From positions 2,170,001 to 2,234,000 of the forward strand of contig NZ_CP160906.1 in the NCBI RefSeq assembly GCF_041080865.1: a stretch of 64,000 bases of DNA, given 5' to 3'. The notes beneath the pieces were generated by a model. That model had not been told where the DNA came from and searched no databases. It saw nothing but the letters and a program-made list of their open reading frames with translations. The DNA comes from Psychromonas sp. MME1 (GTDB lineage Bacteria; Pseudomonadota; Gammaproteobacteria; Enterobacterales; Psychromonadaceae). Position numbers and translations under genes: made by a program. Positions 9,083-19,304 of this stretch are shown in pieces. Each line of letters opens with the position of its first letter. The stretch's first letter is position 1.

Positions 9083-10944
9083 ATGCTTATAAAACACAAA
9101 TTGGTACTAAATGCCTCCATATCAATTATCGCCATGCTAGGAATGCTATTACTCATAACCCTATCATCGACGACAATGCAAAAAGATCTCGCTTTAGTCA
9201 CCAGTGTAGGGGAAGTGGAAAATGATATATTGCAATTACGCCGTTATGAGAAAGATTTTCTTGCCCGCAACGACCTACAATACCAGCAGCAGTTTGAACA
9301 ATTAAGCAACTTAAACAGAGATAAACTGAGCGTTTTAGCTAGCCAATTACTCGATATTGGCGTTGCGTCAACTGAAGTACAACAACTTCAGACTATATTA
9401 GCAACCTATGAAGAAAAGTTTAGTGCTGTTGTGAATGTGAAAAAAACTATCGGGTTAACATCAACTACGGGTTTATATGGCGAACTAAGAAACGCCGTAC
9501 ATGATGCTGAAGAGAAAATCGCTAACATTGACTTTGAAGTATTAAGTATTATGTTGCAATTACGCCGCAATGAAAAAGATTACATGTTACGTATTGATGA
9601 CAAATACGTACAAAAATTTGAAGAAAACAGTAACAATTTAGCCAATATCATTGAATATACAGCCTCCTTAGAAGACCAAAAGGAGGCATTACATAAAAGC
9701 TTAGATTGTACAAAATGGCTTTTTTAGATTTAGTTAAAGAGCAAAAAAAGCTCGGTTACAACGCCAATCAAGGTTTACTAAACGAGATGCGCACGAGCGT
9801 TCACCTACTTGATGAACAATTAGCAAAAGTGAAGCAGCACGTTTATGATACTTCGGTCGATTATATGGCTGCAAGTAAACAAATGACCTATGCCATTGGG
9901 ATAATATCGATATTATTAATTGCATTTATCACGTGGTTCATCGTACATAATATAATCACTGCACTTAATGGAATACAACGTTCCATGCTAACCATTGCCG
10001 ACACTAATAATTTAAGTACCCCTATCCAATCTAAAAATACAAATGATGAATTAGCCGCCATAGCGAATGCCTTTAATCACGTATTAAATAACTTTAAAGG
10101 GTTAATTAGTTCGGTTAATCAATCGGTCAGCAGTGTTACCCACGTAAGCCACTCTCTCACCGATAATATTCGCCAGACCAATAAAGGCGTGCAATCACAG
10201 CTGCAAGAGACAGATATGGTTGCTACGGCGGTAACAGAAATGTTATCAACCATTGAAGAGATCGCTTCAAATACACAGGATGCAGCAGACAAAGCGCAGC
10301 AGACCAATCAGAATACTATTCAAGGTAAAGATGAAGTAGATGCAACCATCCAGCAAATTCAGTGCTTATCTGACAAGTTGATACAATCAGAATCCGTGGT
10401 ACAGGAACTCGAACGCGACGGTAAAAATATTGCCAGTGTCCTCGATGTAATACGCTCCATTGCCGAACAGACGAACTTATTGGCATTAAACGCCGCTATT
10501 GAAGCGGCACGAGCGGGTGAGCAAGGGCGAGGATTTGCCGTGGTTGCCGATGAGGTACGTACCTTAGCTAGCCGCACACAGACCTCAACCAAAGAGATAG
10601 AAGTGATTATTGCTGAATTACAAAATAGAACCCATGATATTGTCACATTAATGGGTGAATGTAACCATGAAGGTGAAGAAAGTCGCATGAAAGCAGCCAA
10701 GGCGGGTGCCATGCTCGATGCGATTAACGCCGATGTTGTGGTTATTTCAGATATGAATACTGCGATTGCTACGGCAATTGAACAGCAGAGTGCCGTTGCT
10801 GCAGAGGTCAATCAACATGTTGTATCTATTCGCGATGTTGCACAAGATGCCAGCAAGTCGGCATTACAAAATGAAAAAATTAGCCATGAGTTAGTCGAGC
10901 AAGCAAATGTATTAGCTAAACAAACGCAACACTTTACGCTCTAA
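9083..10944 (+). pseudogene. Methyl-accepting chemotaxis protein, split by a -1 frameshift near 9705
   Basis: Membrane chemoreceptor feeding the CheA/CheW pathway. The N-terminal part reads from 9083 to a stop at 9727; the rest is in another frame from 9706 to 10944. Joining them near 9705 gives about 620 residues. The first part has a membrane span (residues 9-29) and a periplasmic helical domain with two copies of a related motif, LQLRRYEKDFLARND and LQLRRNEKDYMLRID, as in HBM sensor domains. The second part has another membrane span ([17 protein letters not shown]), a HAMP region and the signalling tip [25 protein letters not shown]. At the junction GATTGTACAAA reads in frame as Leu-Tyr-Lys if one T is restored. 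The broken state may be real or a sequencing error; a terminator follows. Confidence 0.85.
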
Positions 10945-10954
10945 CTTTAAAAGG

Positions 10955-10998
10955 GCCTCCAGGGAAAATATCGCCATGATACTTAGGAGGCTTTTTTA
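10955..10998. terminator. Terminator between the chemoreceptor and LysR genes
   Basis: GCCTCC (10955-10960) pairs with GGAGGC (10986-10991), followed by TTTTTTA. It lies just past the chemoreceptor stop and before the convergent LysR gene end. The loop is about 25 bases, so the hairpin is moderate. Confidence 0.55.
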
Positions 10999-11017
10999 TC
11001 ATCGCAATCGAAATCAT

Positions 11018-11929
11018 TTACAATAGAGAGTGAAAATGTGCTTGTAACTTTGCATTGACGGTCTTAAATCTAGCTGGCAGTAGGCGGTTTCTCTTTTTCA
11101 CTAAATATAGATCTTCCATAACCGGCTTTTGTGATGCAAATATTTTTAAATGTTGAGGATCTTGAAAACTATCGATGGCACTTTTTGGTAAGACGGTAAA
11201 CCCCAGCCCTCTCGCGACGGGTTGCAATATCTGACTTATTTGATTGATATAACCAGATACCGGCAGGGCGCTAATATTCAATGTGTTAAAATGGGAATCC
11301 TGACTTTTTGCAACGTAAAGCGACAAATAATGTTCAGCATCTGGGTGATTAATCAGCCCAAGCGATGTTAATAAATTCACGTCAATGCAATCAGACTCAA
11401 CACTAGCGGGAAACACTAAGCATAACTGCTCGCAACCAAGTTCTTGCACATCAAACAGGCTATGATTAGGGATATGGGTAACAATACCAATATCAATGAG
11501 CCCTTTTTGTATTTCATTTAATATTTGCTGGTTCGGTGCTGCTTTTAACTGAATCACAAGTTGGGGATGCAAGGTTTGTAAATCCAATAACAGCGGATAA
11601 AGAATCAATGCCAGCGCACCAGAACAGGCGATGGTGACACGTCCACTAAAGGGATCATCAAAGGCTAACTTTTCCAATAATTGATGTTCGTTATTTGCTA
11701 ACTGCCTTGCGTATTCATAAACTAGGCGGCCTTGCTCAGTGAGTTCAAAACTTTTTTTATCACGGCGAATAAGCGGATGCCCACAGGCATCTTCAAGCTT
11801 ATTAATATGTTGGCTAACACCAGGCTGAGTCATAAATAGTTTTTCAGCACTCTTAGTAAAGTGACCGGTATCAATCAGCGTTACAAAGGTATTGAGCCAG
11901 TTAGGATTTAAAATAGCCACCTCCACCAT
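11018..11929 (-). CDS. LysR-family transcriptional regulator
   Basis: DNA-binding regulator of up to 303 residues. A winged helix-turn-helix lies near residues 8-65 (FVTLIDTGHFTKSAEKLFM, then TQPGVSQHINKLEDACG), followed by a periplasmic-binding-protein-like effector domain. It is divergent from the VOC-family gene at 12044 with 114 bases between them, the usual arrangement when a LysR protein controls its neighbour. The start is uncertain: the ATG at 11929 has no clear ribosome-binding site, while a strong GGAGGTG lies inside the frame and would serve an ATT codon at 11914, giving a protein beginning M-LNPNWLNTF, the usual opening for this type. Ligand unknown. Confidence 0.9.
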   Translation of the reverse strand: MVEVAILNPNWLNTFVTLIDTGHFTKSAEKLFMTQPGVSQHINKLEDACGHPLIRRDKKSFELTEQGRLVYEYARQLANNEHQLLEKLAFDDPFSGRVTIACSGALALILYPLLLDLQTLHPQLVIQLKAAPNQQILNEIQKGLIDIGIVTHIPNHSLFDVQELGCEQLCLVFPASVESDCIDVNLLTSLGLINHPDAEHYLSLYVAKSQDSHFNTLNISALPVSGYINQISQILQPVARGLGFTVLPKSAIDSFQDPQHLKIFASQKPVMEDLYLVKKRNRLLPARFKTVNAKLQAHFHSLL

Positions 11930-11934
11930 AACAA

Positions 11935-11967
11935 AAAATTATAGTAATGATTATAATTCATAATTTT
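11935..11967. promoter_or_regulatory. Inverted repeat in the LysR/VOC intergenic region, candidate operator
   Basis: AAAATTAT (11935-11942) and ATAATTTT (11960-11967) are a perfect 8-base inverted repeat with a 17-base spacer, and the spacer holds a second near-palindrome, ATGATTATAATTCAT. It lies just upstream of the LysR start and about 75 bases from the VOC gene start. LysR proteins usually bind such AT-rich dyads between divergent genes; no binding is shown here. Confidence 0.35.
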
Positions 11968-12043
11968 AAATAATAAAACAGATCTCATATACTTATCCCA
12001 TCAAAACAAGTTACAAATTAAATAACAGAGATTGGAGCAAATT

Positions 12044-12529
12044 ATGAAAATGAATCATGTCGGTATAATGGTAGGTGATATGGATAAAGCGGTTGAGTTT
12101 TACACTAAAGCGCTTGGCCTTAAAGTTGTTATGGGAAATACCAAAGTCACTGAAGAGCGTGAAACTGCAATAGGCAGAATGTGTATTGCCGTTTTTGGTG
12201 AAGGCTTCAAGGGCTTTAATATCGCACACTTAGTAACTAGCGATGGTATTGGTGTTGAGATGTTTGAAATGAAAGAGCGTGCAGAACGCCATGTGGTGGA
12301 TTTTTCTCGATTAGGTATTTTCCACTTTTGTTTACAAACTGATGACTTTCATGGCGCGATCGAAAGAACTGAAAAGTTTGGCGGCAAAGTGAGAATGGAT
12401 ATCATGCGTTATCACCCAGAAGATGATAACAACCAAGCTAAAATGGTTTACTTAGAAGACCCATTTGGTAACTTATTTGAGCTTTACTCACACACCTATG
12501 AAGAGACTTACGCTGCAGAATATGAGTAA
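12044..12529 (+). CDS. VOC-superfamily protein (glyoxalase/dioxygenase fold)
   Basis: A 161-residue protein of the vicinal-oxygen-chelate superfamily. It opens MNHVGIMVGDMDKAVEFY, the first beta-alpha-beta unit with a metal-ligand His, and a second unit ends YLEDPFGNLFELYSH, with the typical D-P-x-G-N-x-x-E metal-ligand block. FHFCLQTDD in the middle supplies the second-half histidine. The ATG at 12044 has TTGGAG 8 bases upstream and is preferred over an in-frame TTG at 12032. It is divergent from a LysR regulator that probably controls it. VOC proteins include glyoxalases, epimerases, dioxygenases and resistance proteins; the sequence does not settle which reaction this one performs. Confidence 0.85.
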   Translation: MKMNHVGIMVGDMDKAVEFYTKALGLKVVMGNTKVTEERETAIGRMCIAVFGEGFKGFNIAHLVTSDGIGVEMFEMKERAERHVVDFSRLGIFHFCLQTDDFHGAIERTEKFGGKVRMDIMRYHPEDDNNQAKMVYLEDPFGNLFELYSHTYEETYAAEYE

Positions 12530-12559
12530 TCTTTGACATAAACAACAAGACAAATAAAC

Positions 12560-12585
12560 AGATTGAGGCAACTACGCCTCAATCT
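12560..12585 (+). terminator. Hairpin after the VOC gene
   Basis: AGATTGAGGC (12560-12569) and GCCTCAATCT (12576-12585) form a perfect 10-bp stem with a 6-base loop, 30 bases after the VOC stop. The following sequence (GACTTTCTC) is only weakly T-rich. Confidence 0.55.
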
Positions 12586-12660
12586 GACTTTCTCGATACC
12601 CGCCCCCTCTTCTTGTTAAGTTAAGAACATTCATCGATTTTACTCACACAATGCCCCTTC

Positions 12661-13986
12661 TTATATTTTCACTTGATAAAGTGCAATACGAGAGTTAACG
12701 CGACGTAAATACTGCCTTGTTTCATCATAGGGTAATTTAGTGATTAACTGTTTATAAACTTCATCGGCAGATAATCTATTAATCTCCGTCGCCGCTTGAT
12801 TAATATTGCGCGAGCCATTTTTATTAAACACTCGTGCGACATTACCGGCGCCCGTATTATAGGCAGCAATAGTGCAATATAGGCGGCTACGGTCATCCTT
12901 GATCGCTTTTAAATAACGTTTGTCTAAAATATCTAAATAGGCCGTCCCCGTTTCTACATTAACAGCAGGAATATAAAGGTCATTTTTTTGCATCGGTTTA
13001 TCAATATTACGCAGCAAACGATTAACATCATGCCCTGCTGTTCGAGGCACGATTTGCATTAATCCATAGGCAGGAACCGGCGAAGTTGCGCGAGGATCGA
13101 AGGCCGACTCAGAATGCATAATCGCCATCACTAATGCGGGGGAAATATCACGCGCCTTGCCCTCTTTTTCTGCCATATCTACATATTTTTTAGCTCTATC
13201 TTGTAAGCTATTTTTAGGTAACTGCACTTTATAAACGGCAATATTCTTGTCATTTTTACTCTTTCTTTGAGCCTCCTGATAAGTGCTATCGGCCTTGTTC
13301 ATGCGTTGCTTTGTTAACTCGATAAGCTCCGCTTTCTCCTGAATCGCAATTTGTTGAGATTTATCTTCGCTAACTTGATCATTAGCAAGTTGAACTCTAT
13401 CGGCTTGTTTATCAATTTGTTGGATCTGCGCTTGGGTTTGTTTGATGATACGTTCTTTAACTTGTTGTTTTTTATTTTCAGAAAATGCCACTTGATCAAC
13501 CGTAACATGGCCTTTTTTAATAAATTCTCGATCACCAAAAAGACGTGCAATATTCGATTTTTTATCCTGTAACAGGGTCTCAATTTTATCCTGTACCACC
13601 TTTTCAACTTCCTGTTGAGAGAGGTTTTTATCGACTAAGACAGCAACACTCAGCTCTTCATTTTCATAGTCAACCACGGATTTCACATTTTGGTCATCAC
13701 TAAATTCAACGTTTCGATCTGACTGAGAAACATCCCCTTCCCCCCATTTACTAACTAATGTTTGCTGAAACTGGTCGAATTCCTTTAAATAGGCCACTAA
13801 CCAAGCTTGATACTGCTTCTCTTGCTCAATAAGAAATGCTTGAAACTCTTTTTCTAATGCCACTGAATCACCAGAGCGATCATCATAAACGGCCATCTCT
13901 TGATCCAACTCAGCAAAGGGATCATTTGCATATGTGGGACAACTAATAACTACGCTACTAAAAAAAAGAAAATTAGACCATTTCAT
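12661..13986 (-). CDS. MltC-like membrane-bound lytic murein transglycosylase
   Basis: A 441-residue peptidoglycan-cleaving enzyme of the periplasm. The signal peptide contains VISC at about residues 13-16, which fits a lipobox as in E. coli MltC. An MltC-type N-terminal domain occupies about residues 20-190 (FQQTLVSKWGEGDV and ELSVAVLVDKNLSQQ). A Gln/Lys-rich linker follows, probably coiled coil. The C-terminal SLT domain contains ALVMAIMHSESAFDPRATSP, where the Glu of HSES is the catalytic acid, and AYGLMQIVPRTAGHDV. It is longer than E. coli MltC (about 360) because of the linker. It ends 13 bases before the acyltransferase gene upstream, so the two may share a transcript. Confidence 0.85.
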   Translation of the reverse strand: MKWSNFLFFSSVVISCPTYANDPFAELDQEMAVYDDRSGDSVALEKEFQAFLIEQEKQYQAWLVAYLKEFDQFQQTLVSKWGEGDVSQSDRNVEFSDDQNVKSVVDYENEELSVAVLVDKNLSQQEVEKVVQDKIETLLQDKKSNIARLFGDREFIKKGHVTVDQVAFSENKKQQVKERIIKQTQAQIQQIDKQADRVQLANDQVSEDKSQQIAIQEKAELIELTKQRMNKADSTYQEAQRKSKNDKNIAVYKVQLPKNSLQDRAKKYVDMAEKEGKARDISPALVMAIMHSESAFDPRATSPVPAYGLMQIVPRTAGHDVNRLLRNIDKPMQKNDLYIPAVNVETGTAYLDILDKRYLKAIKDDRSRLYCTIAAYNTGAGNVARVFNKNGSRNINQAATEINRLSADEVYKQLITKLPYDETRQYLRRVNSRIALYQVKI

Positions 13987-13999
13987 ATCATCTCCTTAT

Positions 14000-15040
14000 T
14001 TAGGGTAAAAGATGTTTCACCACAGGTATTTTTGCTAACAACATTGTACATAGCAAAGAGATAAAAAGTATCACAATGGTTAGCAGAGGAATCGCCAACC
14101 AATTGCTGTGAAAAAATTGATAAAAACCATTATCTAAATGACGTACAGGAATTAATAGTATTGGATGTAGCAGATAAATTCCCAAACTATATTTAGCAAT
14201 GAGCGATATCAAGGCACGTAACTTGCCCTCTATTTTATCCCCATAATGCTGCGCATAGACAAAGATCATCGCGCCAATAACCGCTGTATTGAGCGTTTTA
14301 TAACCCATATAAAAACTACTATATTCACCTGTATCTATAGTTAATTGCCAACTGCCAAAGAAGTTTAATAACAACATTGCCACGCCTGCAATTAACCAGT
14401 ATTTACGTGTTTGACTGTTATCATGGCTAAATAGATAGTGCCCGAGCAACAAGTACCCCGTATATAAAATAAGATTTTCTTGCAGAAAACTTTCTACTTT
14501 CAGCCATTTCATTAAAAACAGTAACAGAAAAATAACCACAATGAATTTGTACAACTCCTCGGGCAATTTTTTTAATATCGGCTGTAACAAGGGAATTAAA
14601 AAATAGAGCGGAATAAAATCATAAAAGAACCAGAGATGATACCACGTTGGATCATTGGGTGACGCTGCAATCATCGACCACGTTATCTCGCTAGACCAGA
14701 TCCCAGTAAACAGATCATCTACCATAAATCCAGCAATAAAAGCATAAATTAAGGTCCAAGCAACAAATGGAATAACAACTTTCGAAATACGTTTGCTCAG
14801 ATATACTTCGCAGTTAAAGGGGCGCTGACTAGATAACAACAGCGCACCACTTATCATCACAAACACAGGTACAGCCCAACGCGTGACACTATTAATGCCC
14901 ATCGCAGCTAACCAATCTGATTCGGGAATATCACCATATAGATAACGAAATGGCCCTAAAACATGAATAGAAACAACGGCAAAGGCGGCCATTGTGCGCA
15001 ATAAGTCGATATAAAAAATAGAAGAGCTCGTTGACTTCAT
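14000..15040 (-). CDS. Membrane acyltransferase (acyltransferase 3 family)
   Basis: Integral membrane protein of 346 residues, Acyl_transf_3 family, which O-acetylates or acylates surface sugars. It opens with the family pattern FYIDLLRTMAAFAVVSIHVLGP, where the His in the first span is the presumed catalytic residue. RWAVPVFVMISGALLL is the second family block. About ten membrane spans are visible. It has no glycan-biosynthesis neighbours: the deaminase gene lies upstream on the same strand and the transglycosylase downstream, the latter suggesting a possible cell-envelope role such as peptidoglycan or polysaccharide modification. The acceptor cannot be read from the sequence. Confidence 0.85.
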   Translation of the reverse strand: MKSTSSSIFYIDLLRTMAAFAVVSIHVLGPFRYLYGDIPESDWLAAMGINSVTRWAVPVFVMISGALLLSSQRPFNCEVYLSKRISKVVIPFVAWTLIYAFIAGFMVDDLFTGIWSSEITWSMIAASPNDPTWYHLWFFYDFIPLYFLIPLLQPILKKLPEELYKFIVVIFLLLFLMKWLKVESFLQENLILYTGYLLLGHYLFSHDNSQTRKYWLIAGVAMLLLNFFGSWQLTIDTGEYSSFYMGYKTLNTAVIGAMIFVYAQHYGDKIEGKLRALISLIAKYSLGIYLLHPILLIPVRHLDNGFYQFFHSNWLAIPLLTIVILFISLLCTMLLAKIPVVKHLLP

Positions 15041-15082
15041 GTGATCCCTTGTAAAATAAATTAAGATAAATATTGATAACTA

Positions 15083-16284
<1,202 letters not shown>

Positions 16285-16317
16285 TCTTATTCCTTAATTA
16301 TAATACTATGCTTTCTA

Positions 16318-16477
16318 ATACCATTAATTCGCATAATTATGGTCATAGCCTGTAGAGGATAAATGATACAGCGCAAGACGCATGGTTGAGTAAGAGCAAC
16401 CTATTACGATTGAATGCAATGCTGTTATCTATTATTTTAACCAACAAGATAGATCAGATACTTATGTATAATAGTAT
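16318..16477. repeat. MITE-like interspersed repeat, copy A
   Basis: A 160-base element bounded by imperfect inverted repeats (ATACCATTAATTCGCATAA at the left, TTATGTATAATAGTAT at the right). Its core shares long near-identical stretches with copy B at 31042-31194, including CTATTACGATTGAATGCAA and GAGTAA-AGCA-CTATTACG. It has no open frame. It lies between the divergent small-lipoprotein and ABC exporter genes. Confidence 0.7.
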
Positions 16478-16550
16478 CCAAAAAGCAACAAGGTTAACTG
16501 GCACAAGATCACGCTATCCAATGAGCGTGTCAAAAATATAAGGAATAGGT

Positions 16551-18380
16551 ATGTTTAAGTTTTTTGAAAGATTAGTGCCAGCACTCAATGATGAGGCTCC
16601 ATCACAGCCCCCCAATACTTTAATTGCTTTTTGTTTGCATTACACCAAAGGCTATAAAATAGCACTGCTCATTATGAGCATTTTGTCGGCTTTATTAGCT
16701 ATTCTTGAAGTTTCCTTATTTGCTTTTATGGGGCAATTAGTGGACTGGTTAGTCAGTAAAAACCCTGAAACATTACTACAGGATGAAGGCTCCACATTGC
16801 TATTAATGACGATATTAATACTCGTCGTCATTCCCCTATTAACCCTATTACATGCACTGGTCGTGCATCAGGTATTATTAGGGAATTACCCGATGTCAAT
16901 TCGATGGTTTGCACATCGCTATCTGCTTAAGCAAAGTGTCTCTTTTTACCAAGATGATTTTGCCGGAAGAATAGCCACTAAAGTGATGCAAACCTCACTC
17001 GCGGTGCGTGAAACCGTGATGAAATTATTAGATGTCCTCGTTTATGTTTTTGTCTACTTCATTGCCATGGTCGTTATGATAGCCAAAGCTGACCTACGGT
17101 TAGCCATTCCCATGTTAGTTTGGTTTATCGTATACGCTGCACTGCAATATTATTTTATCCCGCGTTTAAAACGGGTTTCCACGGAGCAAGCCGATGCCCG
17201 TTCAACGATGACAGGACGTATAGTAGATAGCTATACTAATATCTCAACGGTAAAATTATTCGCTCATACGGATTCAGAATCACAGTACGCCAAACAGGGT
17301 ATGCAAGAATTCTTGCAAACAGTATATCGACAGATGCGCTTAGCAACGGGCATTAGCGTCTCCGTACAAATATCCAATTATCTGTTGGCATTTTCCATTA
17401 CAGCAATTGCAATCGCCCTATGGATGCAAAGTGCGATTACCGTTGGTGCAATCGCTATCGCTATCAGCTTAGCCCTGCGCCTTAATGGTATGTCACAATG
17501 GATAATGTGGGAATTAAGCGCGTTATTTGAAAACATCGGCACCGTAGCAGATGGTATGTCTACCTTGGCTAAACCCAATATCATTGAGGACGAAGCCAAT
17601 GCCCCACCATTAACCGTTACTGATGGACGTATAAACTTTAATAATGTCAGTTTTCATTATGGTGAGGCAAAAGGTGTCATCGATCACTTTAACTTATCCA
17701 TTAAAGCAGGAGAGAAAATAGGCTTAGTCGGACGCTCAGGTGCCGGAAAATCAACACTGGTCAATTTACTATTACGTTTTTATGACCTTGAACAAGGGCA
17801 GATAATCATCGACAATCAAGACATCAAACAGGTTCAACAGGAGAGTCTGCGTCTTCAAATCGGCATGGTCACCCAGGATACCTCACTATTACATCGCTCC
17901 ATCCGAGAGAATATTCTCTACGGACGCCCAGATGCCAGCGAAGAAGATATGATCAAAGCCACCAAACAGGCTCAAGCACATGATTTCATTCTCGAATTAA
18001 CCGATAGTGAAGGCAATAAAGGCTATGATGCACAGGTTGGTGAGCGAGGCGTTAAACTCTCTGGAGGTCAACGCCAACGTATTGCAATTTCTCGCGTGCT
18101 ACTTAAAGATGCCCCTATTTTAGTATTAGATGAAGCAACCTCAGCACTCGATTCAGAGGTTGAAGCCGCTATTCAAGAAAGTTTGTATGAACTGATGCAG
18201 GGGAAAACAGTTATTGCTATTGCACATCGCTTGTCAACTATTGCCGCGATGGATCGCTTAATTGTCCTTGATAATGGTAAGATTATTGAACAAGGCCGCC
18301 ATGAAGAACTAATCCACAAAAATAGCGTATATGCCCAATTATGGGCTCATCAAACTGGCGGTTTTTTAGGTATTGACTAA
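16551..18380 (+). CDS. ABC transporter, fused permease and ATPase (type I exporter)
   Basis: A 609-residue half-transporter, expected to work as a homodimer in the inner membrane exporting a lipid, peptide or drug. Six membrane spans occupy about residues 35-330. The ATPase domain follows, with Walker A GLVGRSGAGKST near residue 395, Q-loop MVTQDTSLL, signature VKLSGGQRQRIA, Walker B PILVLDEATSALD and switch His IAHRLST. An AAGGAA lies just upstream of the ATG. The nearest named relatives are MsbA-like and multidrug exporters. It stands alone, with no membrane-fusion or outer-membrane partner, so the substrate is unknown. Confidence 0.9.
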   Translation: MFKFFERLVPALNDEAPSQPPNTLIAFCLHYTKGYKIALLIMSILSALLAILEVSLFAFMGQLVDWLVSKNPETLLQDEGSTLLLMTILILVVIPLLTLLHALVVHQVLLGNYPMSIRWFAHRYLLKQSVSFYQDDFAGRIATKVMQTSLAVRETVMKLLDVLVYVFVYFIAMVVMIAKADLRLAIPMLVWFIVYAALQYYFIPRLKRVSTEQADARSTMTGRIVDSYTNISTVKLFAHTDSESQYAKQGMQEFLQTVYRQMRLATGISVSVQISNYLLAFSITAIAIALWMQSAITVGAIAIAISLALRLNGMSQWIMWELSALFENIGTVADGMSTLAKPNIIEDEANAPPLTVTDGRINFNNVSFHYGEAKGVIDHFNLSIKAGEKIGLVGRSGAGKSTLVNLLLRFYDLEQGQIIIDNQDIKQVQQESLRLQIGMVTQDTSLLHRSIRENILYGRPDASEEDMIKATKQAQAHDFILELTDSEGNKGYDAQVGERGVKLSGGQRQRIAISRVLLKDAPILVLDEATSALDSEVEAAIQESLYELMQGKTVIAIAHRLSTIAAMDRLIVLDNGKIIEQGRHEELIHKNSVYAQLWAHQTGGFLGID

Positions 18381-18434
18381 ATTTAAAGTTATTAAATGTA
18401 GATTTACATAAAAATACAAATAAATTTTACATAT

Positions 18435-18462
18435 TTGCAACATTATAGCGCTATAGTATAAA
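18435..18462 (+). promoter_or_regulatory. Candidate sigma-70 promoter for the binding-protein gene
   Basis: TTGCAA (18435-18440) and TATAAA (18457-18462) are spaced by 16 bases, 30 bases before the ATG at 18492. The match to -35/-10 is good but not proof. Confidence 0.4.
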
Positions 18463-18491
18463 TAATTAATTTTATTAGAGAATTAGATGCA

Positions 18492-19244
18492 ATGAAAATC
18501 CCGGCCATTTTTATATCTTTATTGCTACCCATAACAGACGTGTTCGCGTGTCATGTGAATATTTTTGCCAATGAAAATATGAAACCGAAAGTCTACTTAG
18601 AAAATGGCCAAGCTAAGGGGATTTTGATTGATATGATGGATTACATCGGTGCAGATATAAACTGCAAATTCAGCTATCATTTATCCTCATGGGCACGCGC
18701 CTATAAAAATATGCTTGATAGAAAAGGAGGGGTAATTGGTCTTTCATTTACTCATGCTCGAGAGCAGCTTATTGATTATTCAGACGTGATGTATAATGAA
18801 GATATTTTGTTAGTAAGCCACATCAACTCACCGCTTAATTACAAAAATATCAATGATTTAAGTGAAAAAAAATTGGCTGCATCACGCAGTGCAATGTATA
18901 GCGATGAATTTGAACAGGCGATAAAAGATAATGTATTCACTTTTATCGCTGATAATGGCAATCCCGCTCACCGCTTAAAATTGGTCGCTAAAGAGCGCAT
19001 CGATCTCGCTATTATTAGCCCTGGCTTGCATGCCTTTAATAGTGTCTTTGATGATAATCCAGAGATGCTTAGCCTGAAAAGGCTGCTTTATATCTCACCC
19101 CAAAAATTTTTTGTCAATCCTAACTACTTGGGCTTCTCTAAACAAAGTAATCACAAAGCATTCCTTAAAAAATTTAATCAATCAATGAAAAAAGCACGTG
19201 AAAATGGGGTGTTTAAAGCGATTGAGAAAAAATATTTATATTAA
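18492..19244 (+). CDS. Periplasmic substrate-binding protein, amino-acid type (SBP_bac_3)
   Basis: A 250-residue exported protein. The signal peptide MKIPAIFISLLLPITDVFA is cleaved probably after VFA. The mature part follows the SBP_bac_3 pattern: an early hydrophobic strand, KGILIDMMDYIGADI in which a polar amino-acid-binding protein has its first helix, then SFTHAREQLIDYSDVMY, equivalent to the usual 'T..R......FS.PY' block, and a C-terminal FNQSMKKARENGVFKAIEKKY. No permease or ATPase is adjacent, so it may serve an unlinked transporter or act in sensing. Ligand unknown; such solitary proteins are common in marine gammaproteobacteria. Confidence 0.75.
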   Translation: MKIPAIFISLLLPITDVFACHVNIFANENMKPKVYLENGQAKGILIDMMDYIGADINCKFSYHLSSWARAYKNMLDRKGGVIGLSFTHAREQLIDYSDVMYNEDILLVSHINSPLNYKNINDLSEKKLAASRSAMYSDEFEQAIKDNVFTFIADNGNPAHRLKLVAKERIDLAIISPGLHAFNSVFDDNPEMLSLKRLLYISPQKFFVNPNYLGFSKQSNHKAFLKKFNQSMKKARENGVFKAIEKKYLY

Positions 19245-19304
19245 TCCACCCAATTTGACTATGCTAGCCTATCCATATCACCTGTAATGTAGCAGCCCTT
19301 AAAC

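Noticed and set aside
9700-9727. Programmed frameshift in the chemoreceptor gene
   Set aside because: No slippery heptamer or downstream pseudoknot is present; a simple one-base loss explains the sequence.
13314-13607. 97-codon Lys/Arg-rich frame inside the MltC-like gene
   Set aside because: It is a shifted frame of a Gln/Lys-rich coding segment, not a separate gene.
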